From NCBI GenBank assembly GCA_024243835.1, contig JALPMN010000644.1:1-64000 (forward strand): DNA of 64,000 bases. Direction: 5' to 3'. This DNA comes from Enteropsectra breve (lineage: Eukaryota; Microsporidia). A program made the position numbers and the translations under genes. The notes under the pieces are model-generated. The model had not been told where the DNA came from, made no database searches, and saw nothing but the letters and a program-made list of their open reading frames with translations. This document shows positions 10,559 to 19,273 of the stretch, one piece after another (positions within the stretch are counted from its first letter, which is position 1; every line of letters starts with the position of its first letter).

Positions 10559-11885
10559 TTTATACTAAAATTTTGGTAGTAGATGGTGTAGAAAATTTTC
10601 TAATAATTGTATCAGGTCACAATAAATAACCTGATGTGGTGGTTACACCGCAATATCATAACATATTTATACTTTTTTGTGGCTTGGTTCCATTTTTTTT
10701 GGACAGCTGTCCGGCAACGAAACTTTTAATGAATTGACGTAGCTTCGCGGGGGTGCGTGGCCATAAAAAAGAAAGAAGTTGAAAACGGACAATTTAATTG
10801 TTGTGCCGTTGCTTCCTCGTGTCATCCGTACCCTTTCTGAGTTTTAAAAATTTTCCTTAGAAAAATTTAATTCTCGATCAGACCGGACCGAGAGTGGCGC
10901 AAGAACCAGGTGTTGTCGTGGACACGACATGAATAATTTTTGAATATAAAAGAGTTGTATAAATTTAAACATTTGTGCAGATATGCTTACTTTAAAAGTA
11001 TTGCAAATGTAAAGGTTTGATGAATAGTATTTGCAATGATAAAGGCAAAAATGGGGGTAGTTCTATTTTTTGGACAGAGTTTAGATTTTCTTCAAGGTTG
11101 CCAAAGGTATGCCAGAGAATAGGAGCGCGGGCCACTGCTACCCACCACAAGTAAATCTATTTACGTAAATTACATAGTATCCGGACTGGGTCATAAGCCA
11201 GGAGGCTGGACACTCATCTAAACAAAATAGTTTTGAAATATTTCTTTACTCAAAAAAATAATTTTTATTTTTACCTTAAAAATTTCGCTTAAACGTAACA
11301 CAAAAGCCGGCCCCAAAGTGTTCTATATAAGAAACTTTACTTTTAATTCAAATCATTAAATAAAGATGAAATACAAATGGGCTTCATCTTAAACAGCACG
11401 CCCATTATATGTACTTTAGCATTCGTGTAAAATTAAGATACGCAGTTTTTATTTGCTAGCTTTTAAATAAGCTATTTGATTGTATAGTGCTTTATAAAAA
11501 GTGTTACAGGCTTTTTTAAAAAGCTATGCAGTAGTTTTCATAAAAGTAAAATCTAGCCAAAAAGAGGCACATAAAACATGCGAAACTATAAAAACGATTA
11601 AAGCCTCAGTAAATAATACACCCAAATAGTTATACAGTCTCTTTGAATAGTATTCATGCCAATAGCTTTGATATAAAAGAAAAAACGGTGTGCTCCTGCG
11701 CTAGGAAAATGAACCAAACCTTGTCTGTTGAAAAAGATACAAGAGATAAAGCAATTTAATAAAACTACTAGTATAAGAGATATTTAAAATGCCCATAGGT
11801 ATTATGAATAAATAAAGGCCTTATCGAATAATTACAAGTTGAATGCAACGAATGCGGCTCCAGAATAAAATTCAATGCTTTATTT
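10559..11885. other. Unassigned spacer between the transposon block and the gene-rich region
   Basis: There is no credible coding frame. Patches of higher GC (about 10690-10920 and 11095-11220) stand out from the AT-rich surroundings. Two places share the string TTTTTTGGACAG (near 10697 and 11070). This may be LTR or untranslated-leader debris of the retroelements to the left, but no paired LTR was found. No rRNA or tRNA was recognised. Confidence 0.4.
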
Positions 11886-12140
11886 CTATATTATTTTTTT
11901 CGCATCTACATATCCTCCTACATATTCCTCTCCAATAAACACTGCCGGATATGTTACTTCAGGGACTTCGTACTCTTCTCGAGCATCGTATGCCAATTTG
12001 CTGTTGTTTAAGTCTGTGTATTTCAGCTTCTTTGACCTAAGCAGATCTCTCATTTTCTCACTGTATGGACAACCGTCTCTGGTTATGATTGTGATATTTT
12101 TTGCAATGATTGCCAAGGGAAGCATAAATGCTATTCTCAT
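11886..12140 (-). CDS. Small glutaredoxin, CPYS active site
   Basis: The protein is 84 aa. A hydrophobic N-terminus of about 15 residues precedes the thioredoxin-fold strand (NITIITRDGC). The active site is C24-P-Y-S, the monothiol-like variant of dithiol CPYC. The cis-proline region YPAVFIGEEYVGG is the glutathione-binding loop of glutaredoxins. The usual C-terminal helix is very short. It probably reduces disulfides or glutathione adducts. The hydrophobic start could be a signal peptide, placing it in the ER or secretory pathway, or simply a divergent first strand. Microsporidia retain glutaredoxins despite losing most mitochondrial redox metabolism. Confidence 0.75.
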   Translation of the reverse strand: MRIAFMLPLAIIAKNITIITRDGCPYSEKMRDLLRSKKLKYTDLNNSKLAYDAREEYEVPEVTYPAVFIGEEYVGGYVDAKKII

Positions 12141-12399
12141 TGCTCCAATTGCTGCTCGCTCTTTAAACCTTGCTTGAAACCTCTCCTACAAAATGTTTTA
12201 GAATGGGCCCTCACACCATGAGAGCAAATTCAAGAAAGGGCCGCTGTTTCAAAGACAAAGAGGTTGACATTCTCAAAGACAAAGACTTCGTAATACCAGT
12301 CTGCATATAAAACCACTTGAAGTGTAAAACTATGGAAAAAAATAATAAACTAAAAATATATCACAAAGCACGCTTAAATACATATACAATTTATTCACA

Positions 12400-12603
12400 T
12401 CATGTGCTACCCTCAGGTTTTGGTTGTTCAACAAGCGGGTTACTAGTAGTTCCATCCTTACTAAATGGCCACCATTGCGCGAAGTATGCAATAGCGAAGT
12501 ATGCCAAAACCATAAAAGCAATTCCGATCAGTACCGCGAAAAATATCTTTAGCCAATTTCTCACTGGGCTTTTGCTTTCAACTTTGAGCTCTGTATCTGG
12601 CAT
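12400..12603 (-). CDS. Small single-pass membrane protein, unknown
   Basis: The protein is 67 aa. It has a charged N-terminus, one strong hydrophobic helix (about residues 17-45, LKIFFAVLIGIAFMVLAYF) and a short polar Pro/Thr/Ser-rich tail. The start is supported by CCTGCA directly before the ATG and an AAATTTTATAAAA block upstream, as at neighbouring genes. It could be a small subunit of a secretory-pathway complex, but no family motif was recognised. Confidence 0.5.
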   Translation of the reverse strand: MPDTELKVESKSPVRNWLKIFFAVLIGIAFMVLAYFAIAYFAQWWPFSKDGTTSNPLVEQPKPEGST

Positions 12604-13119
12604 TGCAGGTTGTTTTATTTCTCTATTTATATTTTATAAAATTTATTTGCACCAATTAATTATCATCCTCAGCAGGTTTCTCCTATCACACATTTTTGAA
12701 GTTTTCCTTTCTAATTGAACGTTCATTGAGAATGCCACAGAGAACCAGTAAAAATATTCATTCTGATAGCATCCAATAAAAAATGTCAGGTACGTTTCAA
12801 TTTTTATGAAGCATTTATCTTCCAACCGTTTAACTTTTACTCTGATAGCACCCACTTACATTAAGGCATGCATGTTTCAATATTTCTTTAACAACAAAAT
12901 ATGGTTGCCTGTATATTTTATTTATATCGGAGTTCATTTTAGCCTTAAAACAAATGCAGAGAAAGACGTTTAAACTCTTGATTCAGAAAATTAAATCTTA
13001 AAAGCAAAGTAATCCGATACTTCATTTGATTGCTAATGCAAAAGAGCAAGTACTCATTAGTGCCACTGCGTCACTTAATGCACACTAAATAGGCCTAAAA
13101 TACTAATAATTTTTTTAAT
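12604..13119. other. AT-rich intergenic spacer
   Basis: No supported gene. An open stretch on the minus strand (12643-12855) lacks an ATG at its beginning and looks like chance. Confidence 0.5.
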
Positions 13120-13530
13120 TTATTGCTCAGTATGCTCATTTTCTGGTGCATTATCTGTCCTTTCGGTCGCCATGTATCTCAGATAGTCCAGCTTGCCCTT
13201 GAGATAAATAAGTTTGTTAAAGTCATTGGCCCTGTCCACAAGAGCCCGATGGATGCTGTCCACGCGCCCTACATCTTTTATTATCTCATAGATGCTCTCC
13301 ATGGCAGCAAGACGCTGGGGTGTGTCCAAAAACTCCACAAGCAGCTGAGCTAGTTTTTCTTTTTTCAGATCATTTAACTTCTTTATTTCCTCATTTCTCT
13401 CCGCTGACTGCAAGAATACCTGAATATATCCGATATCTCTATTCTCTATTGATTTTGCAAGTATTGTTTCCTCCATTTTCAGTCCCCTTGGCTTGTTTAT
13501 ATCCGGCAGATTGCCAATGTCTTTCTCCAT
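13120..13530 (-). CDS. Probable UTP12-domain protein (WDR43/UTP5 C-terminus-like)
   Basis: The protein is 136 aa and entirely helical. The C-terminal part (LAQLLVEFLDTPQR... and NKLIYLKGKLDYL) resembles the UTP12 domain of small-subunit processome WD proteins, where an L.GRLD.L helix is typical. No WD repeats are present, so if this is the right family it is a stand-alone remnant of a UTP-A/B subunit acting in pre-rRNA processing in the nucleolus. ATAACCG precedes the ATG with an A/T block behind it. The family assignment is tentative. Confidence 0.45.
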   Translation of the reverse strand: MEKDIGNLPDINKPRGLKMEETILAKSIENRDIGYIQVFLQSAERNEEIKKLNDLKKEKLAQLLVEFLDTPQRLAAMESIYEIIKDVGRVDSIHRALVDRANDFNKLIYLKGKLDYLRYMATERTDNAPENEHTEQ

Positions 13531-13906
13531 CGGTTATAAAAAAATTAAAAATTTTAAAATAATATTTTATCTCCAGAATTTGTGTTTAAACTCTTTGCTA
13601 ATAGCCAATATGCGCATGCTCGCAAAGTATAAAAATATTTTTATGATTTATTTCTTACGCTTGAATTATTCACCAAGAAAATTGCTAGGGAGAGGCTAAA
13701 TAAGTGCAAGAGATATCCGAAAAAGTGCAAAAATAAACAATAGATATGAAAGAATACTCTTATTTCCTTCGAATAAATAGTGAATCTAACATTAAAATTG
13801 TGTGGTGCCATTAATAATATAATGGATACATCAGGTGCCGTTATAAAACAGTATTTAGACTTCAAAATAAATTAAGTCTTCAAAAAGTGATTTAATAACA
13901 AAATAC
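13531..13906. other. AT-rich intergenic spacer
   Basis: No gene or structured element recognised. Confidence 0.5.
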
Positions 13907-14353
13907 TCACTCTCTGCTTCTCTTTATATTTGCATCTCTGTTTTTCTTATTTTTTTCTATTCTCTTCTGTTTTTCCCTTTTCAGCTCTGAGATGCTTTTG
14001 TCCGACTCGACCAAGCCTGCACGCATTTTCATATTCTCATTGCTGGCAGACCCCCAGCGAGGAAGAAACTTCTTTGCTTCTTCGCTGAACACACGGGCTG
14101 GCCTCTTTCTCTTCTTGATGCCCTTTTCCTCTGCGAACTTCTCCCATTTTGTTTTTACTTTATCCTCACTGAATATCTTGGGCAGAATATACGTTGTTTC
14201 ACTAATCTCGTGGACCAGATCCCCGTTCTTCCTTGTGGACTTGTTCATTTTTATTTCTGCAACGATGCTTTTCAGCATGGCCTGTGCTGTCGTGTTAATT
14301 GCTTCTGCTGGCTCATTTGTGGTGACTGTAAGATACTGCTGTATAATGCTCAT
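13907..14353 (-). CDS. RRS1: Ribosome biogenesis regulator RRS1 homologue
   Basis: The protein is 148 aa from the ATG at 14353. The frame extends upstream to 14533, but that extension is hydrophobic and unlike the family. The hallmark segment VKTKWEKFAEEKGIKKRKR is the conserved core of RRS1, followed by a Trp-containing RWGSASNE stretch and a very basic tail. RRS1 works with RPF2 to bring the 5S RNP (5S rRNA, uL18, uL5) into pre-60S particles. It is shorter than yeast RRS1 (about 200 aa), as expected for microsporidia. AAATTTTATTTTT lies just upstream of the start. Confidence 0.85.
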   Translation of the reverse strand: MSIIQQYLTVTTNEPAEAINTTAQAMLKSIVAEIKMNKSTRKNGDLVHEISETTYILPKIFSEDKVKTKWEKFAEEKGIKKRKRPARVFSEEAKKFLPRWGSASNENMKMRAGLVESDKSISELKREKQKRIEKNKKNRDANIKRSRE

Positions 14354-14633
14354 TTTGAGCGTGAAAAATAAAATTTTTTTAAATTTTAAAAAATGGCACG
14401 GAAAAAAGCAAAGAAGCCTCATAAATTTTGAGCAAACAGTTATACAAAATGGCATAGGAATGTAGAAGTAAAAACAACAAGAGTAAATCTTCAAGTAAGG
14501 AGTTATTCGCCGTATTTCATTACAGATATGCAAATGATAATTGCAAGTTTAATTGCTTCGTATGAATCAAATCAGAAGAATTAGAATACAGCGATAAAAA
14601 ATTAAGTTTGAGTATCTTATTAAAAAATGCGTT

Positions 14634-15572
14634 TTATCTATCGAAAGAAATGTACTCCACCAGGCCTAAATGATCTTCCCTTAAAATGCATCCTGCAATC
14701 CAGACAATATTGCTGATTTCTTGTTCCTTGAGTCTAAAATACGAATAAATGCATGATGAGCTGTTGAACTGGTTGAAAGATTCTGCATAGATTTTTAATT
14801 GGTTCTCAAGAATCGGATCCATGCAATTTTTAAGCCCGGGGTTTGAGATTTCAAGAACATTTCTGACATCTTCTGGGGATATGGCAGACCCCAGGCCCTT
14901 AAGAGTGTTTGTTGGTAGAGTTGCTGAAAGTGGGAAATATTCAGTTTTATTCTCCAAATGGCTGCCGTTGAGTGAAATTTCATAGACGAAGCGATTGCAT
15001 TCTGCCTCTACCACCTCTCGGAAGTATCCAGAGCTTTTTGCGTGGTACAACTCGAAGTAGTTTTTCAGAACTCTGCAGCACAGTGCCTTTAAATCGCATT
15101 TTTCTAGTGGATCACTGGGCATTTCAATATTTTTGAAAAAGCGCGCAACATGGCTTCCTCTTACGTAGAGTTTCTCTGCCTCGTGGAAGGTCTTGCATTC
15201 CTTGAGGCCTGACATTTCGCAGGGCCTTATTCCCCGTTCCTCGAACGCTTGCTCTTTGTTGGTGCTGCTGTTTCTGGAGTTTTCCAAAATACTGAAAAAA
15301 CGAATAATCCGATTATAGTCCTCCAGATACTGCAGAACCAAGAGATTGTAAGACTTAAATTCACCGAACTCATCAGAAACAGTCTGGACCAGCTTTGCCT
15401 TCAGCTCTGAGAGGCTGTGCACCGCATCTTCATCCACCCCGGAGAAAAAATGGCCTATTTTTACAACCAGCTCGTTAAGCGTTGTGCACCGGGCCAGAGA
15501 CTCATAATCGCAGGATTTTAGCAGATGATTGAATCTTCCATTGATATCAGCAATGATGAACGAGAGATCCAT
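14634..15572 (-). CDS. VMA6: V-type H+-ATPase subunit d
   Basis: The protein is 312 aa; the family is usually about 345-350 aa. The C-terminal signature EQEISNIVWIAGCILRE and the helical pattern throughout match subunit d (Vma6/ATP6V0D). This subunit couples the central stalk to the membrane c-ring of the vacuolar proton pump. In microsporidia the pump probably energises vacuolar and spore-compartment membranes. The start has CTCACC immediately before the ATG. Identification is firm from the C-terminal signature; the middle is divergent. Confidence 0.85.
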   Translation of the reverse strand: MDLSFIIADINGRFNHLLKSCDYESLARCTTLNELVVKIGHFFSGVDEDAVHSLSELKAKLVQTVSDEFGEFKSYNLLVLQYLEDYNRIIRFFSILENSRNSSTNKEQAFEERGIRPCEMSGLKECKTFHEAEKLYVRGSHVARFFKNIEMPSDPLEKCDLKALCCRVLKNYFELYHAKSSGYFREVVEAECNRFVYEISLNGSHLENKTEYFPLSATLPTNTLKGLGSAISPEDVRNVLEISNPGLKNCMDPILENQLKIYAESFNQFNSSSCIYSYFRLKEQEISNIVWIAGCILREDHLGLVEYISFDR

Positions 15573-16896
15573 TGGTGAGAAGTGTTTCAGAAAATAAATA
15601 TAATGGTACTTTAAAACACAAGAGTTTTTAAGCAGGGATTGTATAACTAGGGTAATGTAAAGTTATTTGGCTAACTGCCTACAATTAATTAAAATTATAA
15701 TACACAAACTCAAACTCTAATAAATTTGATCAAAATATATAATTTTACATTTCATATTTGGTATCTGCTGCTACTTGGAATGAATCCACACAAAAATGTT
15801 GTAATTATAAGGGCGGAGAATCTCTACTCACATAAAAGTGGATTGTATTTAATATGGCTGCATTGCTATCGATCAGAAAAGATAATTCCAGAATGATAAA
15901 ATTCTAAATAGTTTAGCAAACAAATAGTGCAATACTATTCAAGTAGAACAATGAATATTCAATGCTATTGCAAAATGACAATTATTCGCAACAAGAAGCC
16001 TAAAAACTAAGGTGCATACTCGTAATTATAGCTTTTCTATGATGTAGAAGCAACAAAATTGATATTTTAAAACATAAGCTGGATCCAATTAGATCTGTTC
16101 AGGGAACAAGGCTCTTTCTCTCTAAGTATTGCTTTTAATTGCTACATATGCAAATTAATCATCCGTGCATCTATTAACCCGGTCGATATAAAGGAATGAG
16201 TGTAATATAAAGAGAGCCTCTGATATATTGCCATTCGCTAAAGATTGAGTAAAGAAAACCCAATAAAAATAGACAAATATTTTTTAAACTCATTAATATT
16301 GCCATTGATGTACATCACTATAAATAAAAATTGGGCCAATGGGACTGATGCTTCAATTTGTTTAGTAAAAAGTAGATCAATTAAATGTCAAATAAAAATT
16401 TTACAATGATGATAAAACAATCATAAACAAATATCACTTGTAAAAATAACACATAGGCTTTTATAGCACTACTTATGTTACACACGTGCTCTCGCAGCAG
16501 TGACTCATAGAGATATTGGCCTTTTTTTCAAAAATACATGAATAACAAAAATACATGTATAACTGTCCATTGTTCTCTCCTTTATTTTCATAATTCTAAA
16601 AATAATATCTGCCCACAGACAAGAGCATGGCCCATATAAATCATAAATTTGATACAGTTATTACCATTGCTTCTTTGTATTTTAATTAAAAATTTTAATT
16701 AAAGAGAAGAATTTTAATTAATATATTTTAGCTTAAAATAAGCACAGACACACAGATACAATTGTAATAACTGTATCAAAATGCATCTTTAGTCTCAATT
16801 CTATCCTAGTATTTGCTGGCTCATTATTTTTATGTTATTATTGATGCTTTCTGCAAATGTTTCCTCTTATAAAAACTAAAAAAATTTTTCACCCCA
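15573..16896. other. Long AT-rich intergenic region
   Basis: No coding frame of note in 1.3 kb. It contains one perfect inverted repeat (see 16648-16780). Confidence 0.5.
16648..16780. repeat. Miniature inverted-repeat unit or hairpin upstream of the transporter
   Basis: TTTGATACAGTTATTAC at 16648-16664 is repeated in perfect inverted form at 16764-16780, about 99 bases apart. The match extends to 22 bases with one mismatch. The interior is A/T-rich and holds repeated TTTTAATTAA strings. It could be a MITE or a transcribed hairpin; no target duplication is obvious. Confidence 0.6.
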
Positions 16897-18156
16897 ATGA
16901 GTCTTAAATTGTCGAACACTGCCACAACAATCACACTGATGGTATCGACATTTGGAACAGGAATCCTCCTTATGCCGACGGTATTCAGGAAGTTGGGATA
17001 TGTCGCCGGAATAGCTGCTATTGTATTTGTTGCAGCCCTGAACTATTTTACGCTGTACTCCCTGGCGTACAGTGCACACTCTATGGAAGTGCCCAGAACA
17101 GCCAGCTTTACGCTTATAGCCAACACAATTTCGCCACTTCTCAAAAATGCTGCTGATATTGCGATGATCGGCTCTAATCTCGGTAACGTTTTCTACACTT
17201 TGAAGGCATTCCTCGATACAACAGAGTCTCTTGCTATAAATGTTTTTGGAATGGATGCGACTCATGGCATTAATTTCATGAGGATTGTGCTTGTAGTCCT
17301 TCTATCTGCGCTATTTTTCTTCTTCATACAGGAGGATCTCTCTGCGCTCTCCTTTATTTCTAATATCGTGGTAGTCAGTGTCGTTTACTATCTTGGCCTT
17401 GTTATCTACTTTGCGCTCGGACACGGAGTTGAGTTTGATTCTCTTACGAAATTCGACAAAGATGGCATTGACTCCGTTGTTAATATTGTATTTGCCTTGC
17501 ATGCCCAGTTTGCCTATCTCTCTATTTTTACGAGTATGAAAAGCAATAAGATGGCAGATGTGAAGAAGACACTGTCTATCGCTACTTCTCTTCTTGTTGT
17601 CGTTTACAGCTTCTCGGGATTTTTCGGCTACTGGGCCACCGGAAAAGTTATGAATGATAACTTCATTAAATTCCTGAATTCTGATGACGCAAAGCCGCTG
17701 GGTTTCTACCAGTCAATGATGAATCTTCCTATGGATAACAAGGGAATCTTGCGCACTATCCTTAATGTCGGCTTTTTAGTGGTCTGGTTTGGAGGCCTCA
17801 TTTTTGCAACAGCCCCGATCATCACCATCGTTTCTTCATGGGTGTCAGTTGGAAAGGCCAAGGTTGATCGCAAAATTGTGTCCTTTGGAATGTGCCTGTT
17901 TTATCTCGCCATGGGAATATTCCTAACATCAGGAAAAGCACAAATTGATTCTATTTTGACGGTATTTGCTGCCATATTCACGAATTCGCTCAGCTATGTC
18001 TTCCCAAGCATATTCATGATGTATGTGAGCCGCAGGGGAAGTGCCAACTATCTGATTTCAGGTTTCGCTATACTCTTTTCACTGCTGTTTGGTGGATTTG
18101 TGATCAAGAATTTAATAACCGAAATCCAGAAGAAGTCAAATGCAAAAATAGATTGA
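16897..18156 (+). CDS. Amino acid transporter (AVT/SLC38-type)
   Basis: The protein is 419 aa with about eleven hydrophobic spans. The N-terminal MSLKLSNTATTITLMVSTFGTGILLMP is typical of the Aa_trans superfamily first helix with its conserved G-T-G-I unwound segment. This predicts a proton-coupled neutral or cationic amino acid carrier in the vacuolar or plasma membrane. Microsporidia depend on such carriers to take amino acids from the host cell. The start is marked by CACCCC two bases before the ATG and AAAAATTTTT before that. Substrate cannot be inferred. Confidence 0.85.
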   Translation: MSLKLSNTATTITLMVSTFGTGILLMPTVFRKLGYVAGIAAIVFVAALNYFTLYSLAYSAHSMEVPRTASFTLIANTISPLLKNAADIAMIGSNLGNVFYTLKAFLDTTESLAINVFGMDATHGINFMRIVLVVLLSALFFFFIQEDLSALSFISNIVVVSVVYYLGLVIYFALGHGVEFDSLTKFDKDGIDSVVNIVFALHAQFAYLSIFTSMKSNKMADVKKTLSIATSLLVVVYSFSGFFGYWATGKVMNDNFIKFLNSDDAKPLGFYQSMMNLPMDNKGILRTILNVGFLVVWFGGLIFATAPIITIVSSWVSVGKAKVDRKIVSFGMCLFYLAMGIFLTSGKAQIDSILTVFAAIFTNSLSYVFPSIFMMYVSRRGSANYLISGFAILFSLLFGGFVIKNLITEIQKKSNAKID

Positions 18157-18510
18157 GTTTGAAAAATTAAAAATAATTTAGAATATTAAAATTTATTTTA
18201 GGAGTTTGTCCAAAGAATATATGATTTTATAAGTTAACTATTATCACCAAAAGCTTACCCATGAATTAAACATTTCAGTTTCTATAATACATACCCATGA
18301 TTACCAACAATCACGTATGATGTTAATATACATATGATGTTCATATGCTTGATCGTTTGTATTTATATCTATAAATGGTACTTTATCATGGGATAAGTAA
18401 AAATCAAATGAATGCATTATATATATTATTAGATGCAAAACAATGCAGTGATATTGTTTAATATTGTTTATTTTCGGTTAGATAAAGATAACAAAGATCC
18501 TTGAGAAAAT
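18157..18510. other. AT-rich intergenic spacer
   Basis: No gene seen. It is the upstream region of the interrupted gene that starts at 18511, with no CCC/GGG motif near that start. Confidence 0.4.
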
Positions 18511-18619
18511 ATGAAAAACAGAACAATTGCTAGGAGTGCTCTTACTACATTCCCGCAGGACAGAAATCTTAAAATATTTCTGGTTTGCGAGGTGGCCGGC
18601 GGCCTTGGGGACATAAACT

Positions 18620-18629
18620 GGGTCATAAA
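18620..18629. repeat. Left target-site duplication of the miniature MULE
   Basis: GGGTCATAAA here is repeated at 19264-19273. A 9-10 base duplication is characteristic of Mutator-type insertion. Confidence 0.85.
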
Positions 18630-19263
18630 GGCTGGCCCTCGATTCGCCAATTGGCGAATCGAAGCCACATTCGCCAAAAAATTTATTTGCCTCGATTCGC
18701 CAAAAATAGTGCTTTAAAACAAAAATAAAATACATATTTAAATAGTACTTTACGCAAAAACAGGCGGAAAACTTGGTTTAGTTTACTTACACCATATATT
18801 GCTCTTTAACTATACTAACTACTTAAATAAACAACAAAAATAAACTAACTAATTAAACTAATTACTTAAATAAACTAATTAAAACAAACTAATTACTTAA
18901 ATAAACTAATTAAAATAAACTAATTACTTAACTAACTATATAGTAAATTTATATTAACTAACTAATTATATAGTAAAATTTAATAAAGTTTTCCCGCTAT
19001 TTTTTACGTAAGAAATTACTAAACTTTTGAATAATTTGCGTATTATCTGTAAAGAGAAAGTCACTACATTTTCTGTTTTGGGACTTCCAGCTTACAACAG
19101 AACCTTGGCTGTCTGTCTCATTATAATTATAGTTTTCATGGATAAGTGATTCATTTCCTCTTTTACTCTTAATTATAAACATTGCGCCCATGTCGAATCG
19201 AGGCAAGATAAATTTTTTGGCGAATGTGGCCTCGATTCGCCAATTGGCGAATCGAGGCGGAAC
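18630..19263. mobile_element. MULE-derived miniature element with palindromic TIRs
   Basis: The element is 634 bases with about 72-base terminal inverted repeats (18630-18702 and 19192-19263) differing at only a few positions. Each TIR contains a near-perfect palindrome, CTCGATTCGCC-AATT-GGCGAATCGA, and a further CCTCGATTCG copy at its inner end. The interior is A/T-rich with repeated AACTAATTA strings and keeps a short FLYWCH-like reading frame on the minus strand. The 10-base target duplication and this remnant point to a deletion derivative of a Mutator-like transposon. Confidence 0.85.
18997..19191 (-). pseudogene. FLYWCH-like zinc-finger remnant inside the miniature element
   Basis: This 64-codon frame starts at the ATG at 19191 and reads MFIIKSKRGN, LIHENYNYNE, VSWKSQNRKC. 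The pattern (F...S.RG...L....Y.Y...W.....C) is that of FLYWCH or related N-terminal fingers found on MULE transposases. The second cysteine position is changed to Ser in W-K-S. It ends without a catalytic domain. It is probably the last trace of the parental transposase. Confidence 0.5.
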
Positions 19264-19273
19264 GGGTCATAAA
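19264..19273. repeat. Right target-site duplication of the miniature MULE
   Basis: GGGTCATAAA matches 18620-18629. It is followed by TATCTATGAG, which continues the interrupted coding frame. Confidence 0.85.

Noticed and set aside
10319..10579. Open frame across the right end of the Tc1 element
   Set aside because: It is made of the transposon's terminal repeats and has no start context.
11095..11220. Fragment of an rRNA or other conserved non-coding RNA
   Set aside because: GC-richer sequence drew attention, but no conserved rRNA core, tRNA fold or snRNA motif could be found by eye.
12643..12855. 70-codon minus-strand frame with GTAAGTG upstream, possibly a small gene with an intron
   Set aside because: No ATG at the frame start, and joining to an upstream ATG through the putative 5' splice site gives no sensible reading.
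14354..14533. N-terminal extension of RRS1 to 14533
   Set aside because: The added residues are hydrophobic and unlike RRS1; the AAATTT signal sits before the inner ATG at 14353.
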